DNA of 64,000 nucleotides from positions 186,001 through 250,000 of the forward strand of contig JAVEDP010000021.1 in assembly GCA_030841085.1 (NCBI GenBank), in the 5' to 3' direction. Shown piece after piece: positions 1-9,180 of the stretch (its first letter is position 1; each line of letters opens with the position of its first letter). Position numbers and translations under genes: made by a program. The stretch comes from Pyrinomonadaceae bacterium. GTDB taxonomy: Bacteria > Acidobacteriota > Blastocatellia > Pyrinomonadales > Pyrinomonadaceae. The notes under the pieces were generated by a model that was not told where the DNA came from, ran no database searches, and saw only the letters and a list, made by a program, of their open reading frames with translations.

Positions 1-1
1 T

Positions 2-1021
2 GCAGCAATCAGCAGCCGCACCTTTCCAGAACAGTTTCAATATGCGTTCACATTGACGAATGCAAAAGGCGAACTGGTCAAACAAAAAGTTTCGCACGAA
101 TCGCAATTCGCGATGGAGAGTCTGGCACCCGGCAAATATCGCGTGACCGGGCGCGCTTTCAGCCGCGACCTTGTCTCATCCGAACCGCTGTCGTTTGAGT
201 TGACGATTGCGAAGGCGCCGTTCCCCTGGACTTCAACGGCGCTCGCGATCCTTTTGACGCTGGCGTTGTTGGCCTTGTTCTGGGCCATCCAGGAGCGCCG
301 CCGCATTGCCAGAACAAGCGCGGCATTGGTCAACGCGAATCGCGAGCTGGCCGATGCGCGTTTGAATCTCGCCAACGAAGCGGAGCGCGAACGACGCCGA
401 ATTGCTCGTGACCTTCACGATCAAACGCTGGCTGACTTGCGACATTTGATGTTGATGAGCGATCAGTTAATCGCCGATGGGCGGCCAACTCCAGGCGCCG
501 ATACGTTGCGCAGCGAGATAGAATCCATCTCGCAGGAAGTGCGCCGCATTTGCGAAGACCTTAGTCCGTCGGTGCTACAAAATGTTGGTTTTGCGGCGGC
601 GCTTGAGTTTGCTTTATCACATGCGGTGCAGGACGCGCCGGCGGATCGAAAGTTTGAATATGAATTTGTCTGCGACGATGAGCTTGAAGAGCGGGTGCGA
701 CTGGCGCCGAATGTGCAGATGCAAATTTATCGAATCGTGCAGGAGGCCTTGAACAACATTTGTCGTCACTCACGCGCAACCCATGTAAAGATGCAAGTCG
801 GCGTTACGGCAAACAACGATTTTGAGTTGACGATTATGGACAACGGTCGCGAGTTTGACCCCGCGCAGGAAACGCGCAAGGAAGGTCGTGGCCTGGCGAA
901 CATGCGCGCGCGCGCGAGCTTGATCGATGCTGAGATTAATTGGGAAAAGCAGGCCGGAGCCGGAACTGTTTTTAGTTTGCAACTAAAGAAGAGCGGGGGC
1001 ATGCCCCCTTCCCGACCTTGA
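2..1021 (+). CDS. Two-component sensor histidine kinase, NarL/LiaS type (5' partial)
   Basis: The reading frame is open to the left edge of the window, so the gene starts upstream. The visible part begins in a beta-rich segment resembling the Y_Y_Y domain that follows sensor beta-propellers. One membrane helix follows (around nt 215-290), then a HisKA_3 dimerisation helix with phospho-acceptor motif RRRIARDLHDQ, then an HATPase_c domain (EALNNICRHS, DNGREFD, GRGLANMRAR). It should autophosphorylate on that His and pass phosphate to a NarL-type response regulator, which is not visible here. Oddities: the usual DNGxGFD box reads DNGREFD, and the last nine residues are encoded by one arm of an inverted repeat (992-1012), so the C-terminus is repeat-derived. 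Confidence 0.88.
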   Translation, partial: AAISSRTFPEQFQYAFTLTNAKGELVKQKVSHESQFAMESLAPGKYRVTGRAFSRDLVSSEPLSFELTIAKAPFPWTSTALAILLTLALLALFWAIQERRRIARTSAALVNANRELADARLNLANEAERERRRIARDLHDQTLADLRHLMLMSDQLIADGRPTPGADTLRSEIESISQEVRRICEDLSPSVLQNVGFAAALEFALSHAVQDAPADRKFEYEFVCDDELEERVRLAPNVQMQIYRIVQEALNNICRHSRATHVKMQVGVTANNDFELTIMDNGREFDPAQETRKEGRGLANMRARASLIDAEINWEKQAGAGTVFSLQLKKSGGMPPSRP

Positions 1022-1138
1022 GATCATGCTACTTGTACGGAAATCATATTGTACGGAAATCATATTTTTTAATGGCCTCAGGAAAAGAAAACGACCAACT
1101 CAAAAGGCTTGCGGTGAGGAAGGGGGCATGCCCCCGCT
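992..1138. repeat. Inverted repeat with perfect 21-bp arms
   Basis: The arm at 992-1012 and its exact reverse complement at 1118-1138 share a GGGGGCATGCCCCC core that is itself palindromic. The left arm overlaps the 3' end of the sensor kinase gene. The right arm lies 25 bp before psuG. A diverged relative (core GGGTGGCTTGCCCCC) occurs at 37213-37335, so this is a dispersed REP/MITE-like family. A transcript could form a strong hairpin, but there is no T-run to make it a convincing terminator. Confidence 0.85.
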
Positions 1139-1163
1139 GATCTTTGGGTCAGACTAACCAAAA

Positions 1164-2078
1164 ATGGATAACACCCTCCTTATTTTGAGTCCTGAAATTG
1201 ACTCGGCGATTTCATCAAACAAGCCAATCGTTGCGCTGGAGTCAACGGTCATCGCGCATGGTTTGCCGCGACCGCAGAATCTCGAACTGGCGCGAAAGCT
1301 CGAGGAAATTATTCGCGCAGCAGGCGTTGTTCCGGCGACGATTGCTATCCTCGAGGGCAAACTGCAGGTTGGTCTATCAGAAGATCAAGTTCGCTTCATC
1401 GCTGAAAATGACGACATTAAGAAAATCAGTATTCGCGATCTGCCAATCGCGGTTGCACAAAAATGGAATGGCGCGACCACGGTGGCAACTACCAGTTGGA
1501 TTGCCCAGCGCGCCGGCATAAAGGTCTTTGCCACCGGTGGTATCGGTGGGGTACATCGCGGTCCGCTGCCGGATATTTCCGCCGACCTTCCGGCGCTCGC
1601 AACGACGCCAATTATTGTGGTTTGCTCGGGCGCCAAGATTGTTCTGGACCTGCCCGCGACGCGCGAATGGCTTGAGACCAACGGCATTACCGTCGTCGGC
1701 TATGGCTGCGATGAAATGCCTGCGTTTTATTCGCCGGCTAGTGGTTTGCCGGTTGACGTTTCGGTCAGTGGTCCATCCGAAGTCGCGCAGCTCTTTCGTG
1801 CTCAGCAAGATTTAAAGTTAGACCGCGCATTGTTGGTGACGGTTCCTGTGCCCGCAGAATTTGCGGTGCCGGCTGATGAGTTAAAGCGAACGCTTGATGC
1901 CGCGTTGCAGCAATCAGAAGAACAAGGCATCTCCGGAAGACAGCTAACACCGTTTCTGTTATCGCGGATGGCCGAAGGCAGTAAGGGCGCCACTCTCAGC
2001 GCCAACATCGCATTGCTCGAAAACAACGCGCGCGTGGCTGCCGGGATTGCGCAGCGGATCTCAGTAACCCTATATTAA
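1164..2078 (+). CDS. psuG: Pseudouridine-5'-phosphate glycosidase
   Basis: A 304-residue protein, the full family length. PsuG cleaves pseudouridine 5'-phosphate to uracil and ribose 5-phosphate in cytoplasmic pseudouridine catabolism. Family signatures seen: VALESTVIAHGLP near residues 23-35 (catalytic Glu region), ATGGIGGVHRG at 123-133 and CSGAKIVLDLPATREWLE at 154-171, which contains the Lys expected to form the ribose adduct. The start ATG at 1164 has only a weak upstream purine run. The kinase gene psuK, which often accompanies psuG, is not adjacent, so it is either elsewhere or absent. Assignment is by motif recognition. Confidence 0.93.
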   Translation: MDNTLLILSPEIDSAISSNKPIVALESTVIAHGLPRPQNLELARKLEEIIRAAGVVPATIAILEGKLQVGLSEDQVRFIAENDDIKKISIRDLPIAVAQKWNGATTVATTSWIAQRAGIKVFATGGIGGVHRGPLPDISADLPALATTPIIVVCSGAKIVLDLPATREWLETNGITVVGYGCDEMPAFYSPASGLPVDVSVSGPSEVAQLFRAQQDLKLDRALLVTVPVPAEFAVPADELKRTLDAALQQSEEQGISGRQLTPFLLSRMAEGSKGATLSANIALLENNARVAAGIAQRISVTLY

Positions 2079-2431
2079 AAATGACGGCGGCTATTGTGGG
2101 ATCGAATCTTGTCTTATTGTTTAGCGCACACAATCATCGGGTTGTGTCGCATGCACTAACAAGATCAAACCAAGATTTAGACCAACAACACAAGATTGAA
2201 GCAACCTGTCCGACCTCACAGACATCTATCCCTCTCGCACTATCTGGACCGTAAAGAGTTAATCTAAACCTGTAGCCTTACTAAAACTACCGACGTAGTA
2301 CAAATGATTCGATGAAGCACCTGCTTCTGTTGCGATAGCGTCTGCCGGAAAGCGCTAATATTGCTTTTCATTGAGGGCTGTCGAGAGCATATGAGGATCG
2401 CATTTGAGGAACCCAAAACTGGAGGGAAGTA
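2079..2431. other. Intergenic region without recognisable gene
   Basis: About 350 bp with no credible ORF on either strand and no repeat that I can align elsewhere in the window. A good Shine-Dalgarno (GGAGG, about 2422) sits at its right end and serves the next gene. It presumably contains the promoter of the 2432/3268 pair, but no clear -35/-10 pair stands out. Confidence 0.5.
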
Positions 2432-3271
2432 ATGAGAAAACCAAAACGCAAAGCGATAGCAGGTCTGGTTTTGGTCGGCGTCGCCATGACAGGCATGGTC
2501 TTGGCTCGCGTGATCAAAGCTCGATCGGTAACGAACTTAGAAAGAACCATGACACAGAACCAGGAAAAGAAAGCTCTGAATGTAGAGCCAGCCGCAGTTG
2601 ATGTTGTTGACAAAGCCACAGGTCCCACCGATTCACGCGAGCGCGCGAAAAGGGATGCCAAAAATCGGCGTTACGACAAGAAAGATAAGCGAGCTAAACG
2701 CCTAACTGGCTTGCCCTCTGGTGGAGGTGTAGTTCGAGGTGGTGAAGCGCCACCCCCCTTACCCTTGCCGGCCGCTCAAAGCGATGCGGTCATCATTGCC
2801 ACAGTCATCAGGGCCCAACCGTATCTGACGGCGAGCGAGACCAGCATGTACACGGAATTCACTTTCAGTGTGGAAGAGGTACTCAAAAATGATGGTCTTG
2901 CCTCGGTCGCTGTCGGCAACACAGTGGATGCAGACCGTGAGGCCGGAGCAATGCGCCTGCCTGATGGACGAGTTATTCGTTACGAGACAGGCGGGGTAGG
3001 CCGATTACCGCGTGTCGGTCGCCAGTATGTCTTGTTCCTGACGCGCTGTAACGACGGTCAAGATCTCTCGGTCCTCACAGGTTACGAACTGCATCAAGGC
3101 CGGGTCTTCTCATTGGACGGTGAAAAACGCGTCTTCTCGCCAGAGACGGGCCTAATCACCAGAAAAGCTCCTTTTGAGGGCGTGGAAAAGGCCACCTTTC
3201 TAGAGCTTGTTCGTACAGCCATAGCAAATCCGAACCGAGTTCTCATGCCCGAAGGGAGGAATAGCCAGTGA
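2432..3271 (+). CDS. Secreted or membrane-anchored protein of unknown function
   Basis: A 279-residue protein. The N-terminus is basic, then hydrophobic (AIAGLVLVGVAMTGMVLA), consistent with a signal peptide or anchor. A lysine/arginine-rich linker follows (residues about 60-95), then a compact domain from about residue 110 (SDAVIIATVIRAQ...EFTFSVEEVLKN...GRQYVLFLTR). I have a general memory of similar exported proteins in Acidobacteriota but no named family. It has a strong GGAGG ribosome site and overlaps the next gene by 4 bp (GTGA), so the two are translationally coupled. Function is unknown; pairing with a secreted metalloprotease suggests a substrate, inhibitor or accessory role, which is inference. 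Confidence 0.75.
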   Translation: MRKPKRKAIAGLVLVGVAMTGMVLARVIKARSVTNLERTMTQNQEKKALNVEPAAVDVVDKATGPTDSRERAKRDAKNRRYDKKDKRAKRLTGLPSGGGVVRGGEAPPPLPLPAAQSDAVIIATVIRAQPYLTASETSMYTEFTFSVEEVLKNDGLASVAVGNTVDADREAGAMRLPDGRVIRYETGGVGRLPRVGRQYVLFLTRCNDGQDLSVLTGYELHQGRVFSLDGEKRVFSPETGLITRKAPFEGVEKATFLELVRTAIANPNRVLMPEGRNSQ

Positions 3272-4086
3272 AAATAATACCCTCACGTCCCTTGATCTTT
3301 ATTGTTTTCCTGGCCGCCTTCTTTATCGGGTTAAGCTTAACTGACTTTGCACCCAAAGCAGCGTTAGTACCCGCCTGCGCCCAACAGGATCCTTGTCCGC
3401 AGATGAACGTGGGAGGAAACACGTCGCTTACTTGGCCTCAAGGCGCTGAGGTTCAGGTTATTTTTGATAACAGCGTTTCCCCTGAACGAAGAGCAATTTA
3501 CCAGCAGGTGTTGGACAATTGGAGTGCAGGAAACGGCCAAGGTGTTACGTTTAATTATGGAGCATTCACGACTCAACAAGATCCGCACAGCATGCTTATA
3601 TCTGATGCTGTTCCCTCTACGGGTGCAAGTTATAGAGGGCAAGTGGAATGGCAACAATGGGATGCTAACGGAGCACTCAAATACTCCCAAATTGCGATAA
3701 ATCCAGACGTCACAGATCCAAGTGCTCTGGCAAACGCCATGTCCCATGAAATCGGTCACAACTTTGGCTTGAACCATACTGCAGATGGCAGTGTTAGCAA
3801 CCGAACCGCCAGCTCTCTTTACGATTCGAATATTGGTCTTAACGACACGACAACGGGCGCACCTGGCCCGACGCCGTGCGACAACCAGGTCATCAACTCC
3901 ATCTATGCCTCTGGAGGAGTCAGAAACATTACGCCTCCATCAGATGGAGGAGGCGGAGGCGGTGGCGGTGATTTGGGAGGTGGGTACTATGAGCCCTGCA
4001 CTCCATATTACTGGTGCTATTTTGAGTCCTGGGACGGGGGAGAAACGTGGGAGCTGGTTGATATCAGCTACGCTGGATGCTGGTAA
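3268..4086 (+). CDS. Secreted metzincin-type zinc metalloprotease
   Basis: A 272-residue protein starting with GTG inside the 4-bp overlap; GGGAGGAA lies just upstream. An N-terminal hydrophobic signal segment (about residues 8-25) directs export. The catalytic motif HEIGHNFGLNH at residues 160-170 has all three His zinc ligands and the Glu of the HExxHxxGxxH metzincin signature. The C-terminus has a run of eight glycines followed by an aromatic, Cys-containing tail. The motif and N-terminal layout are nearest to matrixin/reprolysin-like bacterial proteases. A convincing terminator follows. Substrate unknown. No propeptide cysteine switch could be assigned with confidence. Confidence 0.85.
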   Translation: MKIIPSRPLIFIVFLAAFFIGLSLTDFAPKAALVPACAQQDPCPQMNVGGNTSLTWPQGAEVQVIFDNSVSPERRAIYQQVLDNWSAGNGQGVTFNYGAFTTQQDPHSMLISDAVPSTGASYRGQVEWQQWDANGALKYSQIAINPDVTDPSALANAMSHEIGHNFGLNHTADGSVSNRTASSLYDSNIGLNDTTTGAPGPTPCDNQVINSIYASGGVRNITPPSDGGGGGGGGDLGGGYYEPCTPYYWCYFESWDGGETWELVDISYAGCW

Positions 4087-4127
4087 GCAACCAACCTCAC
4101 GCACCCATTCGCCAACACTTAGCAAAC

Positions 4128-4160
4128 ACCGCCGTGCTTTCTTGCGCGGCGGTTTTTTTT
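4128..4160 (+). terminator. Rho-independent terminator
   Basis: Stem CCGCCG (4129-4134) pairs with CGGCGG (4147-4152) and is followed immediately by eight T residues. It lies 42 bp after the metalloprotease stop codon and closes the 2432-4086 unit. Confidence 0.85.
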
Positions 4161-4390
4161 GTTGCCCCGGCTTGGAAACGTTCGCTTAGCAAGTGAAAGT
4201 CTCCTCTCAACCCAGCTGGGGAATAGCCGGACTCCAGGATTACCATCGCGAAGTGGAATCTTAAGAAAGCCCACTGCCCTCACCAACAGAAATCACAGAT
4301 CGGCACGACCGGTGGTCACAGCGCACGGAATTGAGTCTGGCGTGTGCTAATCTGTAGCCTCAAATAACAAACGGATCTTAAGGAGGAATT

Positions 4391-4546
4391 ATGGCGGACG
4401 AAAAAGAGAAACAATGTAAGAACCCCGTGTGCACCTGCCCACCCCAGCAAGGTGGCAAGTATTGCAGCGCCTCATGCGAAGGCGCCGGCAAAACCCTTGA
4501 ACTTGATTGCGATTGCGGCCATCCGGACTGCCAGGGAAACTTCTAA
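4391..4546 (+). CDS. Metallothionein-like metal-binding protein
   Basis: A 51-residue ORF with an excellent ribosome site (AAGGAGGAATT) before ATG 4391. It has nine cysteines and one histidine: CKNPVCTC near the N-terminus, YCSASC in the middle and CDCGHPDC near the end. This spacing matches the bacterial SmtA/BmtA-like metallothionein family (CxNPxCxC, YCSxxC, CxCGHxxC), which binds Zn, Cd or Cu in thiolate clusters in the cytoplasm. The upstream 4161-4390 stretch holds no other gene; an imperfect palindrome around 4320-4347 could be an operator, but I cannot assign it to a regulator. Confidence 0.88.
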   Translation: MADEKEKQCKNPVCTCPPQQGGKYCSASCEGAGKTLELDCDCGHPDCQGNF

Positions 4547-4571
4547 TTATTTTCCGGATTCAGCGCCAACT

Positions 4572-5375
4572 TTACTTCCGATTTTTCGCGATGAGAATCG
4601 CCAGGCGGTTCGCTGCAAGTGGATCAAGCTGGAGCAGTTTTTCTTTCTGCTCCAGCGCCTTCTCAGTGTTGCCCAAAATTAAATAACTGACACCGAGGTT
4701 GTAGTAGAAAAAGGGACTGTCAGGGCCCAGACTGATGGCCTTTTCGTGAAGCGGAATCGCGTCGCGCGCTCGGCCCGACTTTGCCAGCGTCACGGCCATA
4801 CCATCGTAACCAAGTGCGTAGTCCGGATGATCGCGAATCAAAATCTTGTAAACAAACTCGGCGTATTGCGATTGGCCCATCCGATTATAAGTAAGGCCCA
4901 TGTTGAATTGCGCAATGAGTAAGTTGCTGTCGAGCTCAACCGCCCGCTGAAAAGCTGCAACTGCCGCAGCATACTGTTTCAAAGTTCCCAGCGCCTCACC
5001 CAGATTGTTATTAGCTTCAGCGGAATTTGGATCGAGCAGGATGGACTGCCGAAAGGCATTCACTGCATCTTCATACTTTTTGAATCGCAGATAAAGAACG
5101 CCGGCGTTGAAGTAGGCTTGAGCGGCATTCTTTGGCGACTCCTTGCTTAAGGCCACGACTTGGCGATAGGCGCGGATTGCATCGTCGTACTGGCCCTGTT
5201 CCTGAGCTGCCCTGGCGACGCTCAGCAAACGCTCAGCTTCGTTAGATGAGGTTTGCTCCTGCGCGCATACGCCAACAACCATCGTCGCGATAATGATCAG
5301 CGCCGGCAGCCGGGCCAGGCCCACTTTTAGATAACCATTGGAATTCATCGAACGTACAACCATTTGCTGAACCAT
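4572..5375 (-). CDS. Exported TPR-repeat protein
   Basis: A 267-residue protein, possibly starting at the internal ATG at 5348 (MNSNGYLKVGL). A hydrophobic export segment ends at VVGVCA. From about residue 45 to the end there are five or six TPR units (for example YFNAGVLYLRFKKYEDAVNAF, ANNNLGEALGTLKQYAAAVAAF), so it is a protein-interaction scaffold outside the cytoplasm. It is clearly paralogous to the TPR protein at 58286-59104: both contain the block YDG-AVTL-K-GRA-(D/E)AIPLHEKAI and end in a similar LGNTEKALE-xEKL region. The interaction partner is unknown. Confidence 0.8.
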   Translation of the reverse strand: MVQQMVVRSMNSNGYLKVGLARLPALIIIATMVVGVCAQEQTSSNEAERLLSVARAAQEQGQYDDAIRAYRQVVALSKESPKNAAQAYFNAGVLYLRFKKYEDAVNAFRQSILLDPNSAEANNNLGEALGTLKQYAAAVAAFQRAVELDSNLLIAQFNMGLTYNRMGQSQYAEFVYKILIRDHPDYALGYDGMAVTLAKSGRARDAIPLHEKAISLGPDSPFFYYNLGVSYLILGNTEKALEQKEKLLQLDPLAANRLAILIAKNRK

Positions 5376-5452
5376 CCCAAATTGAGTCGTGCTTATTCGA
5401 ATAAATAACCAATCCCGCGAAATGTTTTGCTTCTCGTTCTAACGGATTTCAT

Positions 5453-6154
5453 TCAGTCGCGGGCAAGTTGCAAAAACTGCGCAGCCAAACGCGGACCCGT
5501 TCCTTCATCCTCATGTTTGAAAAACACAAACGTCTCGTTCCAATTCTGCTCCCGAACGCGCGCCAACCAATCCTTCAAATGTTCTTCTGAATACAGCACG
5601 CGCCGCAGCCGCAGGTAACCCCAATCCGCTGTCTTGTCGATATGCGTCACCGGCATGTCGTCGGTATCGGAAATGCAAAGCGCGCAATTCCTCGCGTGTA
5701 AGACGGCCAGCACGTCGTCGTCGAACCAGGTGGGATGACGAAACTCAAAAGCCGCACGCGGCTCACTGGGTAACTCGCTTAAAAAAGTCTCCAGCCGCGG
5801 CAAATCTTTTTTCATATTTGGCGGGAGTTGGAAAAGAACTACCCCAAGTTGATCTTCGAGCGTGGCAGCAATCTCCAGGAAATATTTTGTATCTTCGCCA
5901 ACTTCATTCAGTCGTTTGAAATGGGTGATGCGTTGCGGCGCCTTCAGCGAGAAGCGAAAACTTTTCGGCACCTGTTCTTTCCAGTTTTCCAGCGTGCTTT
6001 TTTGCGGCAGACGATAGAAAGTGGCATTTATTTCGACGGTGCTTAAACGCTCGGAATAAAACCGCAGCATCTCTTTCGCCGGAATCTTTTCGGGATAGAA
6101 ACTTCCCTTCCATTCTTTGTAGCTGTAACCGCTGGTGCCGACGTGGAGGTTCAT
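5453..6154 (-). CDS. DUF72 (YecE-family) protein
   Basis: A 233-residue protein from ATG 6154 (MNLHVGTSGYSYKEWKG); the frame is open 21 bp further upstream, but the family begins at this glycine-rich motif. Features of DUF72: GTSGYSY...W...FYP, a YSERLSTVEINATFYRLP segment, and FSLKAPQRITH. These proteins adopt a TIM-barrel-like fold and their biochemical activity is not established. Length fits the family. Neighbours (AIG2-like and TPR proteins) give no pathway clue. Confidence 0.88.
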   Translation of the reverse strand: MNLHVGTSGYSYKEWKGSFYPEKIPAKEMLRFYSERLSTVEINATFYRLPQKSTLENWKEQVPKSFRFSLKAPQRITHFKRLNEVGEDTKYFLEIAATLEDQLGVVLFQLPPNMKKDLPRLETFLSELPSEPRAAFEFRHPTWFDDDVLAVLHARNCALCISDTDDMPVTHIDKTADWGYLRLRRVLYSEEHLKDWLARVREQNWNETFVFFKHEDEGTGPRLAAQFLQLARD

Positions 6155-6195
6155 TAAGCTTGAATAGAGAAACACTGAAGGGTCAAACCGGGTAG

Positions 6196-6600
6196 TTAAG
6201 CCACTCTCGATTTTGAATAGGTCCCTCCCGGGATTATCGGAGCATCACCGGGTTGTTTGTTATAGACGTACATCCATGCGTCAACATTTTCTCCATTAAC
6301 TAATCGGGCGTTCACTTTTCTCCGCACAAACAAGCTTTGTTTGGGGTTGTCAGGATCAAACTCTTCGTATTTATCCAGCGAATCGAGAACAGTTTCATCC
6401 TCGGGCAATTCCACTAACTCTCCGTGGATCGAGGTATTTGCTGAGGCGTCCACCACCGCGCCGGGATAATCACCCAAATCATATAGCCTACCGGGAATAG
6501 AAGCTGTGCCTATGCGAGGCAAGCGTTTTACAAGAGGCGTTATCTCCTCAGGGGGTTCGGGCTCAATTAATGTTCCGTAAAGAAAAAGATATTTAATCAT
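6196..6600 (-). CDS. Gamma-glutamylcyclotransferase/AIG2-like protein
   Basis: A 134-residue single-domain protein. It begins LFLYGTL, the substrate-binding YGTL motif of the gamma-glutamylcyclotransferase fold. It has the GRLYDLGDYPGAV segment and a LDKYEEFD region carrying the expected catalytic Glu. Members convert gamma-glutamyl compounds to 5-oxoproline, or act on gamma-glutamylamines; the exact substrate is not predictable. Its ATG overlaps the stop codon of the upstream frameshifted gene (ATGA), suggesting coupled translation before that gene was broken. Confidence 0.88.
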   Translation of the reverse strand: MIKYLFLYGTLIEPEPPEEITPLVKRLPRIGTASIPGRLYDLGDYPGAVVDASANTSIHGELVELPEDETVLDSLDKYEEFDPDNPKQSLFVRRKVNARLVNGENVDAWMYVYNKQPGDAPIIPGGTYSKSRVA

Positions 6601-7035
6601 TTTCGCTTCCCAATCAGTTCCGCGAGCCCTTCATAACCATTGTTACGATCAAGAATGTAGTTCCTCACGGCCGTGTGACGTTCCAAACAGTCTAGATAAT
6701 AACCAAATAGATGTTTTACTTCCGAGTCTTTCAATTGTTTCTGATTCTTTAGAAAAACTATGTATTCAAAGAAATTTAGATAGTCGGTAAAATCCGGGGA
6801 CTGTTCATCTACAAGCTGTTTTACTTCATCTGAATCAGCAGAGCAATCCAGCTTCGCGAATCAGCTTTAGCGTACTTTCGGCATAAAAACTTTTGTAGAG
6901 TTCAGAAGCCCATCGCGCACGTTCCAGTTTGGAATTTTTCCGATAAACGAAAAGTGCCCAAACAGCCACGAAGATTGTTGTGGCCGCCGACAGCGTCGGT
7001 GCCCAATAACGGATTGTTTCGAGTAGGGATGTCAA
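6597..7035 (-). pseudogene. Frameshifted single-span membrane protein gene
   Basis: The first part (7035 down to 6835) encodes a 66-residue piece with one membrane helix (APTLSAATTIFVAVWALFVY) and WASELYKSFYAES, then stops. In the +1 frame the coding continues without a stop from about 6860 to the stop at 6597 (DSDEVKQLVDE, FTDYLNFFEYIVFLKNQKQL, LFGYYLDCLERH). Together they resemble one known type of small membrane protein with a FTDYLNFFE motif. A single-base shift near 6845-6860 splits them. It may be a true mutation or a sequencing error. The downstream AIG2-like gene overlaps its stop. Confidence 0.8.
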
Positions 7036-7132
7036 AGTTATTTAATACTGAGGATAAGCAAGTGGCGCGTCAAGCTATTCTATGGTACACAAGGCTCACA
7101 CACGTTGCACCAAATCTTGCAGGACGACAAGA

Positions 7133-9088
7133 ATGGCATCTCTCACGAAGAACATCGAATCTTTGCAGCACGAAGATCGCGTCTTTCCACCGCCGCCGGA
7201 CTTCTCAGAAAAAGCATACGTCACATCGATGGCGGAGCTGGAAAAGTTGCGCGCACAAGCTGATGCTGATCCGGAAGTCTTCTGGGCGCGCATGGCGGAA
7301 GAGCTGCATTGGTTCAAGAAGTGGGACACAGTACTGAAATGGCAGCCGCCACATGCCGAATGGTTCGGCGGCGGGCGCATCAATGTTTCCTACAACTGCC
7401 TCGATCGTCATCTGCAAACGTGGCGACGAAACAAAGCGGCGTTGATCTGGGAAGGCGAGCCGGGCGACACGCGGACTTTGACCTACCAGCAGCTTCATAC
7501 CGAAGTCTGCAAATTCGCAAACGTTTTGAAAGGCGCCGGAGTTGAGCAGGGCGATCGGGTCGCGCTTTACATGCCCTTGATTCCCGAGTTGGCAATTTCG
7601 ATGCTGGCCTGCGCGCGCATCGGCGCCACGCATTCGGTTATCTTCGGTGGCTTTTCAAGCGCAGCCTTGATCGACCGCATCAATGACGCGAGTTGCAAAC
7701 TAGTAGTAACCGCAGACGGGGGCTGGCGACGCGGAAAGGAAGTGAAACTGAAACCCGCGGTTGATGAGGCGCTGAAACAAACTCCTTCCGTCAAGAGCTG
7801 CATTGTGGTCCGTCGCACTGGCGAGCATATCAACATGCAGCCTGGCCGCGATCATTGGTGGCATGACCAAATGGGCAACGCAAACTTGGCTTGCCCGGCT
7901 GCCGAGTTGGACAGCGAGCATCCGCTTTTCATTCTTTACACTTCCGGAACGACAGGAAAGCCGAAAGGCATTCTGCACACGACTGCCGGTTATTTGTTGC
8001 AAGCACATTTGACGACCAAGTGGGTCTTCGATCTCAAGGACGAAGACGTCTACTGGTGCACTGCCGATATTGGTTGGGTGACCGGTCACAGTTATGTGGT
8101 CTATGGGCCACTGTCAAACGGCGCCACTGTGCTGATGTATGAAGGCGCGCCAAATCATCCCCAGCCCGATCGCTTTTGGGATATCGTCGAACGTCACCGC
8201 GTCAACATTCTCTATACAGCTCCGACTGCAATTCGCGCCTTCATAAAATGGGGCGAGCAATGGCCGCTGAAACATGATCTGTCGAGCCTGCGCCTGTTGG
8301 GCACGGTGGGCGAGCCCATAAATCCGGAAGCGTGGATGTGGTATCACCAGATCATCGGGAAAGGTGCTTGTCCGATCGTCGACACCTGGTGGCAAACAGA
8401 AACAGGCGCGATCATGATCACGCCCTTGCCTGGCGCGACGCCTACAAAGCCCGGGTCCGCAACTAAATCTTTTCCTGGAATCGATGTGGCGGTGATGACG
8501 CGCGAGGGGCAAGAGGTAGGTCCAAACGAGGGCGGCTATCTGGTGATCAAACGCCCCTGGCCCTCGATGCTGCGGACTATCTGGGGCGACGACGAGCGTT
8601 ATCGCGAGCAGTACTGGTCGCAGATTGAAAACATCTACTTTGCCGGCGATGGCGCCCGGCGCGATGAAGACGGCTACTTTTGGATCATGGGACGCATCGA
8701 CGATGTGATCAATGTCAGCGGCCATCGGTTGGGAACTGCCGAAGTGGAAAGCGCTTTGGTTTCGCACGCAGCAGTCGCGGAAGCTGCAGTAGTTGCCCGC
8801 CCTGACGAATTGAAGGGCTCGGCCATCGTCGCTTTTGTCACCTTGGAAGGTTCACATACGGCCTCGGATCAACTGAACGCAGAATTGCGCGCGCACGTCG
8901 TCAAAGAGATTGGCGCGCTGGCACGACCGGACGACCTGCGGTTTACAGACGCGCTACCGAAAACACGATCCGGAAAAATCATGCGCCGCTTGCTGCGCGA
9001 GATTGCAACCAGCGGCTTGGTTGCCGGGGACGTCACCACGCTTGAGGATTTTTCTGTGCTCGAGAAACTAAGGACTGGTGAAGAATAG
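7133..9088 (+). CDS. acs: Acetyl-CoA synthetase (AMP-forming)
   Basis: A 651-residue protein from ATG 7133 (AGGA about 10 bp upstream); the frame is open to 7082, but the added residues are unlike the family. It activates acetate with ATP and CoA to acetyl-CoA via acetyl-AMP in the cytoplasm. Signatures: [11 protein letters not shown] near residue 268 (ATP loop), DTWWQTETG near 415, [20 protein letters not shown] near 520 and [10 protein letters not shown] near 609, which holds the Lys normally acetylated to switch the enzyme off. Length and order match bacterial Acs. No acetyltransferase or deacetylase gene is adjacent. Confidence 0.96.
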   Translation: MASLTKNIESLQHEDRVFPPPPDFSEKAYVTSMAELEKLRAQADADPEVFWARMAEELHWFKKWDTVLKWQPPHAEWFGGGRINVSYNCLDRHLQTWRRNKAALIWEGEPGDTRTLTYQQLHTEVCKFANVLKGAGVEQGDRVALYMPLIPELAISMLACARIGATHSVIFGGFSSAALIDRINDASCKLVVTADGGWRRGKEVKLKPAVDEALKQTPSVKSCIVVRRTGEHINMQPGRDHWWHDQMGNANLACPAAELDSEHPLFILYTSGTTGKPKGILHTTAGYLLQAHLTTKWVFDLKDEDVYWCTADIGWVTGHSYVVYGPLSNGATVLMYEGAPNHPQPDRFWDIVERHRVNILYTAPTAIRAFIKWGEQWPLKHDLSSLRLLGTVGEPINPEAWMWYHQIIGKGACPIVDTWWQTETGAIMITPLPGATPTKPGSATKSFPGIDVAVMTREGQEVGPNEGGYLVIKRPWPSMLRTIWGDDERYREQYWSQIENIYFAGDGARRDEDGYFWIMGRIDDVINVSGHRLGTAEVESALVSHAAVAEAAVVARPDELKGSAIVAFVTLEGSHTASDQLNAELRAHVVKEIGALARPDDLRFTDALPKTRSGKIMRRLLREIATSGLVAGDVTTLEDFSVLEKLRTGEE

Positions 9089-9119
9089 TTTTTCGACAGT
9101 TGTACTTAGTTCTCTGTGC

Positions 9120-9140
9120 TGACTTCTGACTTCTGACTTC
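9120..9140. repeat. Three tandem TGACTTC heptamers
   Basis: Three perfect copies of the 7-mer lie between acs and the PilZ gene. This is a short example of the heptamer tracts seen more fully at 13052-13228, 20347-20538, 29224-29372 and 33248-33372. Confidence 0.8.
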
Positions 9141-9180
9141 CAAACGTTCTACCGCTTTCGTGACCAAGGAGTAGCAAATA

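Noticed and set aside
8114-8767. 217-residue minus-strand ORF inside acs
   Set aside because: Shadow of the acs frame in GC-rich coding DNA; no family or ribosome site.
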